Assembly (NCBI RefSeq): GCF_003228315.1
Contig: NZ_CP029693.1
Span: 6,730,501-6,794,500 of the forward strand
Reading direction: 5' to 3'
Length of the DNA stretch: 64,000 nucleotides
Source: Pseudomonas putida
Lineage (GTDB): Bacteria; Pseudomonadota; Gammaproteobacteria; Pseudomonadales; Pseudomonadaceae
The notes under the pieces are model-generated. The model saw nothing but the letters and a program-made list of their open reading frames with translations, was not told where the DNA came from and did no database searches. Below are positions 52,701-61,809 of this stretch, one piece after another; positions within the stretch are counted from its first letter, which is position 1, and the number at the start of each line of letters is the position of its first letter. A program made the position numbers and the translations under genes.

Positions 52701-52728
52701 CTGAGCCCACGCAAACCGTGGGCCTCAG
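52701..52728. terminator. Hairpin between convergent genes
   Basis: CTGAGCCCACG pairs with CGTGGGCCTCAG with one bulged G, loop CAAAC, about 20 bp after the PHA synthase stop and before the end of the convergent gene. Probable bidirectional transcript end. Confidence 0.5.
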
Positions 52729-52746
52729 CAGTCCAGTGTGTCTGGA

Positions 52747-53328
52747 TCACGTCAGTTCAAGCCGCTCCAGCGCATAATCCTTGCCTGCCAGGGTCAGCTC
52801 AAAAGTGATGGCGCCGAACGTACCCCTTGTCACGTTTTGCCTGACCAGTCGTTTGGCCTGCAGTTGCTTCAAACCCGCTTCTACTTCGGCGGTGCTGAGC
52901 GAGACAAGCTTGCAAACCGAGTTCAGGTTCGCGACTTTTCTGAAGTTTGCGTGATAGGCCAACGCTTCCATCAACAGCGTCTGGTTATCGGTCAGGCGTG
53001 GAAACTGAGGGTTGTTCTTTTTATAAATTTTTCGCTCTATCTCGTGTAACTCAACGTAAGTCCCATCCGTGATGCGAGCGTAGTGGATCGCTACACACAG
53101 AGTGCCGATCAAGACCGCGACAGTCAGCAGCAGCGCCCAGTTGGGTATTGACGTTTCAAGCACCAGCCAATCTCGAAAACGCAGCAGCCAGCCCGTGGCA
53201 TCTGCCAACAGCGTCAGCTCGAAGTAAAAATCGAGCAGCAATAAGGCAGCCCCGGCGATAAGGAGGGTTGCGGCTGAGCAGGCCATGGCCTTGAGCATGA
53301 ACGGTAAATGCTCGCCTATTGCTGCCAT
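52747..53328 (-). CDS. Membrane protein with C-terminal winged-helix-like domain
   Basis: 193 residues from ATG 53328 (AGACGAGAAG upstream); the longer frame to 53418 is not favoured. Two N-terminal membrane segments (about residues 12-34 and 62-83) are followed by about 100 cytoplasmic residues with a winged-helix style pattern: LTDNQTLLMEALAY, NSVCKLVSLSTAEVEAGLKQLQAKRLV, then a beta hairpin. The combination suggests a membrane-anchored regulator or sensor. No named family recognised. It is a single gene convergent with the PHA synthase. Confidence 0.6.
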   Translation of the reverse strand: MAAIGEHLPFMLKAMACSAATLLIAGAALLLLDFYFELTLLADATGWLLRFRDWLVLETSIPNWALLLTVAVLIGTLCVAIHYARITDGTYVELHEIERKIYKKNNPQFPRLTDNQTLLMEALAYHANFRKVANLNSVCKLVSLSTAEVEAGLKQLQAKRLVRQNVTRGTFGAITFELTLAGKDYALERLELT

Positions 53329-53691
53329 GCTTCTCGTCTCTGGGATAGAAACAGATCCATTCAGCATAGCAGTGGAAAAGCGGCCATCTGGCCGCTCAGG
53401 GTGCCCGGCGTTTCCCAACTGCCGAATGACGCCGGGGCTGTAGCAGGTGAAGGAATGCAGGCCGGCAGAGAGGGCCGCGAATGTCCGTTACGCCACCATG
53501 CTTTCAGCGCAACCAGACCTGCCACTTTTTTACACATTTGTGAATTTACTACCCATTTTCCTGAGCAAAAACAGTGCGTTTCGGCGCTGTGGATTTATTG
53601 GATTCCAAATTGGCGCCAATATTGATTGGGTTTTTGCAAAATTGGTCTGATCCTTGCTCGGTGTCTTGCTCAAACAATCAGAGGGCAGGAC
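53329..53691. other. 363-bp gap, promoter region of the C45/ABC operon
   Basis: No supported gene; the small open frames here overlap each other and lack ribosome sites. The right half turns AT-rich (around 53520-53660). It probably holds divergent promoters for the membrane protein and for the C45 operon. GGCAGGAC lies just before ATG 53692. Confidence 0.4.
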
Positions 53692-54825
53692 ATGACGGGT
53701 TTATTTCCGTGTATCGAACTCAGTGGCGGGGCATTTGCCCGTGGTGTGCAGTACGGCAAAGCCTGCCCGCAGATCATCGCCCGCAGCATTGAAATCTACG
53801 GCCAGCAACTGCTGGACATGGGTTACGACTGGGCCGGCATCAAGCGCCTGGTCAATCAGTTCATCCCGAACATCGAAGCGTTCGAGCCGCAGTACCTGGA
53901 AGAGATGCGCGGCATCGCCGAAGGCTCGGGTCACGACTTCGAAGCCATCGTGATGATCAACGCCCGCACCGAGATCATTCATCTGGGGCGGCGCAACCTG
54001 CAGGACAAACCGGAACTGGACGGCTGCACCGGCGCGATCATCCTGCCCGGCGCCACTGCCAACAACGAAGTGCTGCACGGCCAGAACTGGGACTGGCGCA
54101 TGGAGTGTTCAGAGACCGGCGTGGTCCTGCACATCCGCCGTGAAGACGGTCCCGACATTTTGACCTTCACCGAGGCTGGCGGCCTGGCGCGGGCCGGCAT
54201 GAACTCGATCGGCACCGCGATCACCGGCAACAACCTGGAATCGGACCGCGACTATCAAACCCTCGGCGTGCCTCTGCCACTGATCCGGCGCAAGGCGCTG
54301 GAAGCCAATCACTTCGCCCTGTCGATGAAAGCGGTGGCAGTGACGGCAAAATCCGGCTCGAACAACATGATGCTCAGCCACGCCTCCGGGTTCGGCATCA
54401 ACTACGAATGCGCGCCCGATGAAGTGTTCCCGCTGTACGAGGTCAATGATCTGCTGGTGCACGCCAACCACTGGCGCAGCCCGGTGGCGCAAGTCAAGTT
54501 GAAGAACACCGGCATCGGTGGCGCCCCGGAAAGTTTCTATCGCGATATTCGCGTCGAGAAAATGCTCCGGCCGTTCCATGGCAGCCTGACCCTGGAACAC
54601 CTGAAAGACGCGTTTTTCGATGACTTCGGCAAGCCCTTTGCGGTCTGCCGCCCACCGCGCCCCAGCTCCAGTGGCGAAGACAATCTGTCGGCCACCGTGG
54701 CGATGATTCTGATGCGCCCGGCCAGCGGCTTCATGGAAGTCGCGCCCCTGCCGGCGATCAACCGCACCTTCGGCCAATACCGTCTGGAGATGGAATCGGA
54801 CTATGCGCGCTACGCCACCTGGTAA
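53692..54825 (+). CDS. Peptidase C45 family acyltransferase (penicillin acyltransferase-like Ntn hydrolase)
   Basis: 377 residues from ATG 53692, with an AGGA-type ribosome site; the open frame from 53626 includes no better one. The Gly-Cys autocleavage motif is seen in LDGCTG (G111-C112), so the mature enzyme should be two chains with Cys as N-terminal nucleophile. Other C45 landmarks (the early GGAFARGVQYG, then HGQNWDWRMECSETG, and SHASGFGINYECAP) are present. No signal peptide, so it is cytoplasmic. It would hydrolyse or transfer an acyl group on an amide such as an acyl-amino acid or acylated peptide, presumably one imported by the ABC system encoded downstream. Confidence 0.9.
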   Translation: MTGLFPCIELSGGAFARGVQYGKACPQIIARSIEIYGQQLLDMGYDWAGIKRLVNQFIPNIEAFEPQYLEEMRGIAEGSGHDFEAIVMINARTEIIHLGRRNLQDKPELDGCTGAIILPGATANNEVLHGQNWDWRMECSETGVVLHIRREDGPDILTFTEAGGLARAGMNSIGTAITGNNLESDRDYQTLGVPLPLIRRKALEANHFALSMKAVAVTAKSGSNNMMLSHASGFGINYECAPDEVFPLYEVNDLLVHANHWRSPVAQVKLKNTGIGGAPESFYRDIRVEKMLRPFHGSLTLEHLKDAFFDDFGKPFAVCRPPRPSSSGEDNLSATVAMILMRPASGFMEVAPLPAINRTFGQYRLEMESDYARYATW

Positions 54826-54892
54826 ACACTGGGCGATTGCCGGTTTGTGATCTGCCCGCTTGAGGGCTGCGTACCCACATCGAGGAACCCAC

Positions 54893-55834
54893 ATGTTTCG
54901 TTTGATCGTTCAGCGTCTGGCCATGGCGGTCCCGACGCTATTGCTGATCTCCATTGCGGTGTTCGCCATGATTCGGCTGATACCCGGTGACCCGGCGCTG
55001 CTGATGCTGGGCGATATGGCCGACCCGGCCAGCCTGGCCAAATTGCGCCAATCGCTGGGGCTGGATCAGCCCTTGATCGTGCAGTACCTGATCTGGCTCA
55101 AGGCATTGTTCCAGGGCGACCTGGGTTTCTCGATCACCAGCCACCAGGCGGTGCTGCCCCTGGTTCTGGAGCGGTTCAGCGTCAGTGTGACCATCGTGTT
55201 GACGGCGGTGGCGCTGGCGGCGGTGATCGCTGTTCCGCTGGGCATGTTGGCGGCGTGGAAGCAGGACACCCTGGTCGACCTGGGGCTGGTGACCACCGCG
55301 ACGCTGCTGCTGTCGATCCCCGGATTCTGGATGGGCCTGTTGCTGCTCTACGTGTTCGGCTTGGAGCTGGGCTGGTTGCCGGTGGTGGGTTACGTGCCGT
55401 TCTCCGCCGATTTCGGCAAGGCGCTGGCTTACATCATTTTGCCGGTGGCGACGCTGGTGCTGCATGAGAGCGGGGTGATCATCCGCATGCAGCGCGCCAG
55501 TTCGATCGAAGTGTTGCGCCTGGACTACATCGCCCACGCACGGGCCAAGGGCCTTTCCGAACGCGCCGTGCTCTGGCGCCACACCCTGCGCAACGCCTTC
55601 GCGCCGACCTGGACGCTGATCGGGCTGATCCTCGGCAACCTGTTGGGCGGCATCGCCGTCATCGAAACCGTGTTCACCATCCCCGGCATCGGCCGGCTGA
55701 TGGTCGACTCGATCTATGCCCGCGATTACCCCGTGCTGCAGGGCTGCCTGTTGCTCATCACATTCGTCTACGTGCTGGTCAACCTGCTCGTGGACTTGAT
55801 GTATCCGCTGTTCGATCCCCGGGTGAAAGCATGA
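54893..55834 (+). CDS. Dipeptide-type ABC transporter permease (DppB/OppB)
   Basis: 313 residues from ATG 54893, GAGGAA upstream. Six membrane segments typical of BPD_transp_1: the N-terminal FRLIVQRLAMAVPTLLLISIAVF opening is that of DppB. The EAA motif lies in the EVLRLDYIAHARAKGLSERAVLWRHTLRNA region. It overlaps the next permease (ATGA). First transporter gene of the operon, 67 bp after the C45 gene. Confidence 0.93.
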   Translation: MFRLIVQRLAMAVPTLLLISIAVFAMIRLIPGDPALLMLGDMADPASLAKLRQSLGLDQPLIVQYLIWLKALFQGDLGFSITSHQAVLPLVLERFSVSVTIVLTAVALAAVIAVPLGMLAAWKQDTLVDLGLVTTATLLLSIPGFWMGLLLLYVFGLELGWLPVVGYVPFSADFGKALAYIILPVATLVLHESGVIIRMQRASSIEVLRLDYIAHARAKGLSERAVLWRHTLRNAFAPTWTLIGLILGNLLGGIAVIETVFTIPGIGRLMVDSIYARDYPVLQGCLLLITFVYVLVNLLVDLMYPLFDPRVKA

Positions 55835-56703
55835 AGACCTTAAGTGAAGTTGCCGTGCCACCGACCGTGGCACCCAAGGCCGCCGGGCATCGGCGCCCGC
55901 TGCCGTTCAACGCGCTGATCGGCGGCAGCCTGCTGATTGTGCTGATCGTTCTGGCAGTGGCAGGCATCGTCTGGACACCCTACGACCCGCTGCGCCTGGA
56001 CCTGGCCAACCGCTTCCTCGCACCGTCGTGGTCGCACATCCTCGGCACCGACGAATTCGGTCGCGACGTGTTCAGCCGCATCATCATCGGCGCCCGCACC
56101 AGCCTGTGGATCAGCCTGTTGACGGTGTTGCTGGCGATCAGTGTCGGCACGCTGTTCGGTCTGCTCGCCGGTTACCTGCGGGGCTGGACCGACCGCCTGC
56201 TGATGATGGTCAACGATGCCTTGCTGGCGTTCCCCGGCATGTTGCTGGCGCTGGGGCTGCTGGCGATTGTCGGTGCCAGCCAGTACGGCATCGTGCTGGC
56301 GCTGGGCCTGGCCTACATCCCCACCGTGGTGCGGGTGGTGCGCAGCACCGTGTTGTCGCTGCGTGAACGGGAGTTCATCGAAGCGTCTCGCGTGATTGGC
56401 AACAGCGAGCTGTACACCATGTGGCGGCACATCGCGCCGAACTGCGTGGCGCCGTTGATCGTGCTGGCCACCAGCATGTTTGGCTGGGCGATTCTCTCGG
56501 AGAGCGCCTTGAGCTTCCTCGGCCTCGGTGTTCCGCCGCCTGCCGCCACCTGGGGAAACATGCTGGCCTCCAGCCGTCCTCATCTGGTCACGGCGCCCTG
56601 GCTGGGTTTTTTCCCGGGCCTGATGATTTCCATCGCCCTGATCGGCATCAATCTTTTCGGTGACGCCCTGCGTGATCGCCTCGACCCCCGGATGAGTCGC
56701 TAA
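55831..56703 (+). CDS. Dipeptide-type ABC transporter permease (DppC/OppC)
   Basis: 290 residues; ATGA overlap with DppB-type gene. DppC layout: cytoplasmic N-tail, then LPFNALIGGSLLIVLIVLAVAGIVWTPYDP and TDEFGRDVFSRIIIGARTSL, which are the DppC hallmarks, and the EAA loop around FIEASRVIGNSELYTMWRHIAPN. Forms the channel with DppB. The stop TAA shares its last A with the ATG of the ATPase gene (TAATG). Confidence 0.93.
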   Translation: MKTLSEVAVPPTVAPKAAGHRRPLPFNALIGGSLLIVLIVLAVAGIVWTPYDPLRLDLANRFLAPSWSHILGTDEFGRDVFSRIIIGARTSLWISLLTVLLAISVGTLFGLLAGYLRGWTDRLLMMVNDALLAFPGMLLALGLLAIVGASQYGIVLALGLAYIPTVVRVVRSTVLSLREREFIEASRVIGNSELYTMWRHIAPNCVAPLIVLATSMFGWAILSESALSFLGLGVPPPAATWGNMLASSRPHLVTAPWLGFFPGLMISIALIGINLFGDALRDRLDPRMSR

Positions 56704-58334
56704 TGGATACCGTCAAGCCTTTGCTTCGCGTCAGTAATTTTTGCATTCAGGTGGCCGCCGACGGACCGCTGGCGGTTGACCATCTGAACTTCGACATGGC
56801 CCCCGGCGAGATCGTCGCGCTGGTGGGTGAGTCCGGCAGCGGCAAGACCATGGCCGCCCGCGCGGTGATCGGCCTGTTGCCGCCGCCGATGCGTGTCGCC
56901 TCCGGGCGCATCGAGTTTCAGGGCAGCGATCTGTGCAGCTTGTCCTACGAACAGATGCGCCAGGTGCGCGGGTCGAAGATCGGCATGGTGTTCCAGGAAC
57001 CGATGGTTTCGCTCAACCCGACCTTGACCATCGGCCAGCAGATGGCCGAAGGCATGCGCCTGCACACCGACCTGGACGACAAAACCATTGTTGCCCGCTC
57101 GCTGGAAATGCTGCGACGGATCGGCATCGACGATCCGCAACGCTGCCTCAATGCCTTCCCCCATGAGTTCTCCGGAGGCATGCGTCAACGCATCATGCTG
57201 GCTTCGGTGATGTTGCTGCGCCCGAAACTGTTGATCGCCGACGAGCCGACCACCGCTCTGGACACCTTGGCCCAGGCCGACGTGATCGAACTGATGCTCG
57301 AACTGACGCGGGAGGAGGGTACGGCGATTCTGTTCATCAGCCATGACTTGTCGCTGGTGGTGCGCCATGCCCACAAGGTGGTGGTAATGCGCAGCGGCAA
57401 GGCCATCGAAAGCGGCCCGACGCAGCAGATCCTGCTCGGTCCCAAGGCTGACTACACCCGGCAACTGCTGGAGGCGCTGCCGACTCGCGGCCATCTGGAC
57501 AGTGCACCGGTGGCCAAGCCGCTGGTGGACATTCGCAACGTCACCATCGATCACCCGGGGCGTCAGGGTTTCCTGTTTCGCGGCAAACCCAAGCGCGCCG
57601 TGGACGGGGTCAGCCTGCAAATCGCCGCCGGAGAAACACTGGCGCTGGTCGGCGGCAGCGGCTCAGGAAAAACCACTCTGGGGCGCTCGGTGGTGGGGCT
57701 GGTCAATCCGGTGGCCGGGGAGATTTTTTTCGACGGCATCGACATCCTCAAAAGCGCCAACCGCGAACATCGGCTGCAATGCCAGATGATCTTCCAGGAC
57801 CCGGTGTCCTCCCTCGATCCACGGGCGCGGATTTCGCAGATCCTCGCCGAGCCGTTGCGCCATGTGCCGGGCCTCACACCTGAACAGCGCGCCGAGCGCG
57901 TGCGCACCATCCTCCACGACGTGGGGTTGTCGCCGGTGTTCGCCGAGCGCTTTCCCCATCAGCTCTCCGGTGGGCAGCGCCAGCGGGTGGCGATTGGTCG
58001 GGCGCTGATTCGCCACCCGAAACTGGTGATCGCCGACGAGCCGATCTCGGCGCTGGACATGACCATCCAGAAGCAAATCCTCGAGCTGTTCGAGCGCCTG
58101 CAAAAACAGTACGGCTTTGCCTGCCTGTTCATCTCCCACGACCTGGCGGCGGTGGAGCGTATCGCCCATCGCGTGGCCGTGATGCAGCAGGGGCGGCTGG
58201 TGGAAATCGGCAGCACCGCACAAGTGTTCGATCACCCGCAACACGCCTTTACCCATCGCCTGCTGGCGGCGGCCAATCCGTTGGTGCGTCAGGACGATGG
58301 CAGTTACCAATTGCGCAGCAGTGCTGCGTCATGA
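56703..58334 (+). CDS. Fused dipeptide ABC transporter ATPase (DppD-DppF)
   Basis: 543 residues containing two complete ABC ATPase domains. The first has Walker A GESGSGKT (about residues 41-48), signature FSGGMRQRIMLA and Walker B LLIADEPTTALD. The second has GGSGSGKTT (about 315-323), LSGGQRQRVAIGRAL and LVIADEPISALD. It replaces separate DppD and DppF, as in several peptide/nickel/glutathione importers. Its last codons overlap the next open frame. Confidence 0.95.
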   Translation: MDTVKPLLRVSNFCIQVAADGPLAVDHLNFDMAPGEIVALVGESGSGKTMAARAVIGLLPPPMRVASGRIEFQGSDLCSLSYEQMRQVRGSKIGMVFQEPMVSLNPTLTIGQQMAEGMRLHTDLDDKTIVARSLEMLRRIGIDDPQRCLNAFPHEFSGGMRQRIMLASVMLLRPKLLIADEPTTALDTLAQADVIELMLELTREEGTAILFISHDLSLVVRHAHKVVVMRSGKAIESGPTQQILLGPKADYTRQLLEALPTRGHLDSAPVAKPLVDIRNVTIDHPGRQGFLFRGKPKRAVDGVSLQIAAGETLALVGGSGSGKTTLGRSVVGLVNPVAGEIFFDGIDILKSANREHRLQCQMIFQDPVSSLDPRARISQILAEPLRHVPGLTPEQRAERVRTILHDVGLSPVFAERFPHQLSGGQRQRVAIGRALIRHPKLVIADEPISALDMTIQKQILELFERLQKQYGFACLFISHDLAAVERIAHRVAVMQQGRLVEIGSTAQVFDHPQHAFTHRLLAAANPLVRQDDGSYQLRSSAAS

Positions 58335-58399
58335 AGGACCTCGAAGCCGCCGCACCCGTGGCGGCACTCACCCGTATCAGCTCAATCAAGGACACGCTT

Positions 58400-59953
58400 A
58401 TGAATCGTTTTTTACTGAACGCTCTGACGCTGGGCATGCTGACCGTGATCGGTTGCGGTGCCGCCCAGGCACAAACCCTGCGCCTGGCGATGAACTCCGA
58501 CATTCGTAGCCTCGATCCGGGCGTCAATCGTGACGACCGCTCCGACGCGGTGGTGCTGCACATGACCGAAGGTCTGGTGGCCTACGGCGAGAAGGGCGAG
58601 GTCAAGCCGCTGCTGGCGGAAAAGATCGACGTGTCCGCCGATGGCCTGACCTACACCTTCACCTTGCGTCAGGGAGTTAAGTTTCATAACGGCGAAACGA
58701 TGACTGCTGACGATGTGCTCTGGAGCTGGAACCGCGACATGGACCCCAAGACCCAGTGGCGTTGCCTGCCCGAGTTCGACGGCAGCGGGCTGACCAAGGT
58801 GACCAGCGTCACGGCAGCGGATCCGCACACCGTGGTAATGCAACTGGAAAAGCCCAGCGGCATGTTCCTCGCGACGTTGGCGCGCACCGATTGCGGTGGC
58901 ACCGCGGTATTGAACAAGGCTTCGGTCAACGCCCAGGGTGAGTTCGTGACACCGGTCGCCACCGGCCCCTACCAGTTGGGCGAGTGGAAACGCGGACAGT
59001 ACGTGACGCTGAAAAAATTCGCCGGCTACCAGCCTTTGTCAGGCCCGCGCGACGGCTACACCGGCGGCAAGACCGCGCTGGCCGATGAAGTGCGCTTCGT
59101 GATCATTCCCGATCAGGCGACGGTCAAGGCGGCGCTGTTCTCCGGGGACCTGGATATGGCCGAAGTCACCGAGACCGACCTGCCGGAAATCAAGACCCAC
59201 GCCAGCCTCAAGGTCTCAAGCGCCCCCAGCGCGACCATGAACGTGCTGATGTTCCAGACCCGCGATCCGCTGCTCAAGGACAAGCGCATCCGCCAGGCCA
59301 TCGCCGCCGCCATCGACGTCAAGCAACTGGTGGCCACTACCAGCAACGGCTTCGGCGTACCCAACAACTCGATCATCAGCGTGGCGTCCAGTTACTACGG
59401 GACCGCCGAGCAGCGCGGTTTCACCTACGACCCACAGAAGGCGACCCAGCTGTTGCAGGAAGCCGGTTATCGCGGCCAGCCGCTGACCATCATCGCCAAC
59501 AAGCGTTCGATGGTGCCCAGCTATGACCTGGCGATCATCGCCCAGGCCATGCTCCAGGCAGTGGGCATCAACGCCCAGGTCGAAGTCATGGAGTGGGGCA
59601 CTCAGCTTGAGCGCTACCAGAGCGGGCGTTATCAGGCGATGTCCTTCACTTACTCGGCACGTTTCGATCCGGCCCTGAGTTTCGAGCAGGCCACGGGTAA
59701 CAAGGACAAGGAATCACGCAAGGTCTGGGAGGATCCGCAAGCCATCGAGATGCTGACCCAGGCGCTGAAAGAGGGTGACACCGCCAAGCGTCAGGTGATC
59801 TTCGACCAGCTGCACGAACGCTTCATCGATCAGGTGCCGATGATCGTCATGTACAACGGCCTGGACATTGTCGCGCTGAATGAAAAGGTCGAGGGCTATG
59901 ACGCCTGGATCGGCCAGAAGCCGCGCCTGTGGGGGGTGAGCGTCAAGCAGTGA
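58400..59953 (+). CDS. Dipeptide-type ABC transporter substrate-binding protein
   Basis: 517 residues from ATG 58400 (AAGGA about 10 bp before it); the frame from 58331 would place 23 residues before the signal peptide. Signal MNRFLLNALTLGMLTVIGC...AAQA is cleaved, then family 5 binding-protein features: LRLAMNSDIRSLDPGVN, EGLVAYGEKGEVKPLLAE, FHNGETMTADDVLWSW and VDFSIIPD-type VIIPDQATVKAALFSGDLD. It captures a peptide-like or acyl-amino-acid ligand in the periplasm. Last gene of the transporter group. Confidence 0.93.
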   Translation: MNRFLLNALTLGMLTVIGCGAAQAQTLRLAMNSDIRSLDPGVNRDDRSDAVVLHMTEGLVAYGEKGEVKPLLAEKIDVSADGLTYTFTLRQGVKFHNGETMTADDVLWSWNRDMDPKTQWRCLPEFDGSGLTKVTSVTAADPHTVVMQLEKPSGMFLATLARTDCGGTAVLNKASVNAQGEFVTPVATGPYQLGEWKRGQYVTLKKFAGYQPLSGPRDGYTGGKTALADEVRFVIIPDQATVKAALFSGDLDMAEVTETDLPEIKTHASLKVSSAPSATMNVLMFQTRDPLLKDKRIRQAIAAAIDVKQLVATTSNGFGVPNNSIISVASSYYGTAEQRGFTYDPQKATQLLQEAGYRGQPLTIIANKRSMVPSYDLAIIAQAMLQAVGINAQVEVMEWGTQLERYQSGRYQAMSFTYSARFDPALSFEQATGNKDKESRKVWEDPQAIEMLTQALKEGDTAKRQVIFDQLHERFIDQVPMIVMYNGLDIVALNEKVEGYDAWIGQKPRLWGVSVKQ

Positions 59954-59956
59954 CGC

Positions 59957-60574
59957 TCATTGCTCCAGCGGAACCTGGCGGATGTGCGCCGCGATCAAGC
60001 GCTTGAGCAGGTCGCGGTCACCACTGCGCAGGGCGTCGACGATCTGGAAGTGTTCGCGGCTGGACTGCTCGGCGCGCAAGTGGGTGCGCCAGGTACCGCC
60101 GGGAGAGGAGGGTGGACGGCTGCGAATTTCCTCGATGAATTCGATCATGACCCGGTTGGTGCACATGTCGTAGATCGCTCGGTGGAACTCCAGGTTGGCG
60201 CTGTAGCACTCCTGCATCGTGCCTTCGTTCACCAGACGGCCGAAACGCTGGGCGATGACATCCAGGGCTTGCAGGCGTTCCTCGGTGACGACCATCTGGT
60301 CGACGGCTGCGCATTCCAGGGCGATGCGCACTTCCCGGGTATCGGACACCTGGGTCGGGTCCGGCGTGTGGACGTAGTAACCGCGGTTGGGGATGTGCTC
60401 GACCATGCTTTTGAGGACCAGTTGGTCCAGCGCCCGGCGGATGTCCAGCCGGGTGCAACCGTAGCGGTGTTCAAGATCGATTTGCTTGAGCCAGCTGCCG
60501 GTCGGCAGCACACCGGCATTGATGTCGTTGGAAATCAGCAAGACCAATTGGCTGCGATCAGTTTTTTTATTCAA
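59957..60574 (-). CDS. GntR-family regulator, FadR/FCD type
   Basis: 205 residues from TTG 60574, which has GGAAG 8-9 bp upstream and gives a typical N-terminus; ATG 60622/60631 would add an untypical 16-19 residue leader. GntR winged HTH (GSWLKQIDLEHRYGCTRLDIRRALDQLVLKSMV) then the FCD ligand domain (EVRIALECAAVDQMV.., ANLEFHRAIYDMC with a metal-ligand pattern). The last base is 3 bp from the binding-protein gene end, convergent with it, and the gene is divergent from the alpha/beta hydrolase. Likely regulator of the C45-ABC-hydrolase genes. Confidence 0.88.
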   Translation of the reverse strand: MNKKTDRSQLVLLISNDINAGVLPTGSWLKQIDLEHRYGCTRLDIRRALDQLVLKSMVEHIPNRGYYVHTPDPTQVSDTREVRIALECAAVDQMVVTEERLQALDVIAQRFGRLVNEGTMQECYSANLEFHRAIYDMCTNRVMIEFIEEIRSRPPSSPGGTWRTHLRAEQSSREHFQIVDALRSGDRDLLKRLIAAHIRQVPLEQ

Positions 60575-60677
60575 GAGTGAACTTCCACAAATCCCGGTCG
60601 TGGTGAGGCGTCGAACGTGCATGACCCTCACCCGCTGAAGTTACCAATAATGGCACAGTTATCAACGAGGTTTCACA

Positions 60678-61517
60678 ATGTTGAGCAACCCTCAAGACAC
60701 ACCCGAAGTACGCCATCGTCAGATGTACTACCGTGGCAGCACAACCATTTTTTCCTGCCGCAAGGATCCGCGTTTTTCCTACTGCCTTTATGTGCCACAG
60801 ACCTTCGATCAGGCCCCCGAAGGGCACCAGCTGCTGGTGACGGTGCATGGTACCGGACGGACCATGGTCGAGTATCGGGGCGCGTTTGCCGAGTTCGGCC
60901 GTTTCAACCGCTACATCATCCTCGCGCCGCTGTTTCCGGTCGGCCCGCTGGGCGATGGCAACCCCCACGGCTTCAAATACCTCAAGGAAGGCGACATTCG
61001 TTATGACGAAGTGCTGCTGGCGATGGTCGACGAAGTCGCGGCGGCGTTGAACACCACGTTCGAAAAGTTTTCCTTGTTCGGTTATTCGGGCGGGGGACAC
61101 TTCGCCAACCGCTTCTATTACCTGCACCCCGAACGCCTGCGGTCCGTCTCCATCGGCGCACCCGGCTCGGTGACCCTGATCGATGAAGGCCGTGACTGGT
61201 GGGTGGGCACCGGGGGCATCGAGGCCATCTTCGGCAAACGCCTGAACCTCGATGCCTTGCGACAGGTCGATGTGCAACTGCTGGTCGGCGCGGCGGATCT
61301 TGAGACCTGGGAGATCCACTACGCACCGGGTTCTGTGCAATACATGGAAGGCATCAACGATGCCGGGCGCACGCGGGTGGAGCGCAACACGACGCTGGCG
61401 CGCAACCTTGAGGCGCATGACATACGGGTGCAGCAGGACATCGTGCCGAATACGGCCCATGCGGGGATATCGGTGGTGCCGTACGTGCAGGACTTTTTGT
61501 TGCAGTTGGGGCGTTGA
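60678..61517 (+). CDS. Alpha/beta hydrolase
   Basis: 279 residues, ACGAGG upstream. Nucleophile elbow FGYSGGGHFANR (GxSxG, about residues 136-140), oxyanion region LLVTVHGTGRTM, and a late His in NTAHAG; the triad Asp probably lies in the LVGAADLE stretch (about residue 195). No signal peptide. Divergent from the GntR gene by about 100 bp. It is probably part of the same system as the C45 acyltransferase and peptide transporter, hydrolysing an ester or amide of the imported compound. Confidence 0.85.
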   Translation: MLSNPQDTPEVRHRQMYYRGSTTIFSCRKDPRFSYCLYVPQTFDQAPEGHQLLVTVHGTGRTMVEYRGAFAEFGRFNRYIILAPLFPVGPLGDGNPHGFKYLKEGDIRYDEVLLAMVDEVAAALNTTFEKFSLFGYSGGGHFANRFYYLHPERLRSVSIGAPGSVTLIDEGRDWWVGTGGIEAIFGKRLNLDALRQVDVQLLVGAADLETWEIHYAPGSVQYMEGINDAGRTRVERNTTLARNLEAHDIRVQQDIVPNTAHAGISVVPYVQDFLLQLGR

Positions 61518-61576
61518 GGCGGGGCGTCGTCGAGGTTTGTTCGACGGCGTTTTACTTCGGGACTGTGCCGGCCCTG

Positions 61577-61678
61577 AAAAGATCGCAGCCTGCGGCAGCT
61601 CCTACAGGTCCGATGTTCGACGCCATTGCGCGGGTGAACACCAGCCCCTGTAGGAGCTGCCGCAGGCTGCGATCTTTT
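61577..61678. repeat. Perfect 32-bp inverted repeat of Pseudomonas intergenic type
   Basis: 61577-61608 (beginning AAAAGATCGCAGCCTG) is the exact reverse complement of 61647-61678 (ending GCGATCTTTT), with a 38-bp loop. The GGAGCTGCCGCAGGCTGCGATC core is a well-known dispersed pseudomonad repeat usually found between genes in paired inverted form. It lies directly after the alpha/beta hydrolase. Confidence 0.85.
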
Positions 61679-61705
61679 GATCTTGCTCTTTGTTTGCTAT
61701 CCCCA

Positions 61706-61737
61706 AAAATGCCCGTATCTCGCGATGCGGGCATTTT
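61706..61737. terminator. Bidirectional rho-independent terminator
   Basis: AAAATGCCCG (61706-61715) pairs with CGGGCATTTT (61728-61737), with T tract on the right strand and A tract on the left. It lies between the alpha/beta hydrolase gene and the convergent DUF3304 gene, serving both. Confidence 0.8.
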
Positions 61738-61809
61738 CATCTCAGGTTCAGACTCAGAAGGCGTACCTGACCAGAAAGCAGAAATCCCCGGCACAGGTAC
61801 TGACAGGTT

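Noticed and set aside
59957..60631. Longer version of the GntR gene from ATG 60631
   Set aside because: The added residues are not typical of the family; TTG 60574 has a better-placed ribosome site. The longer form is not excluded.
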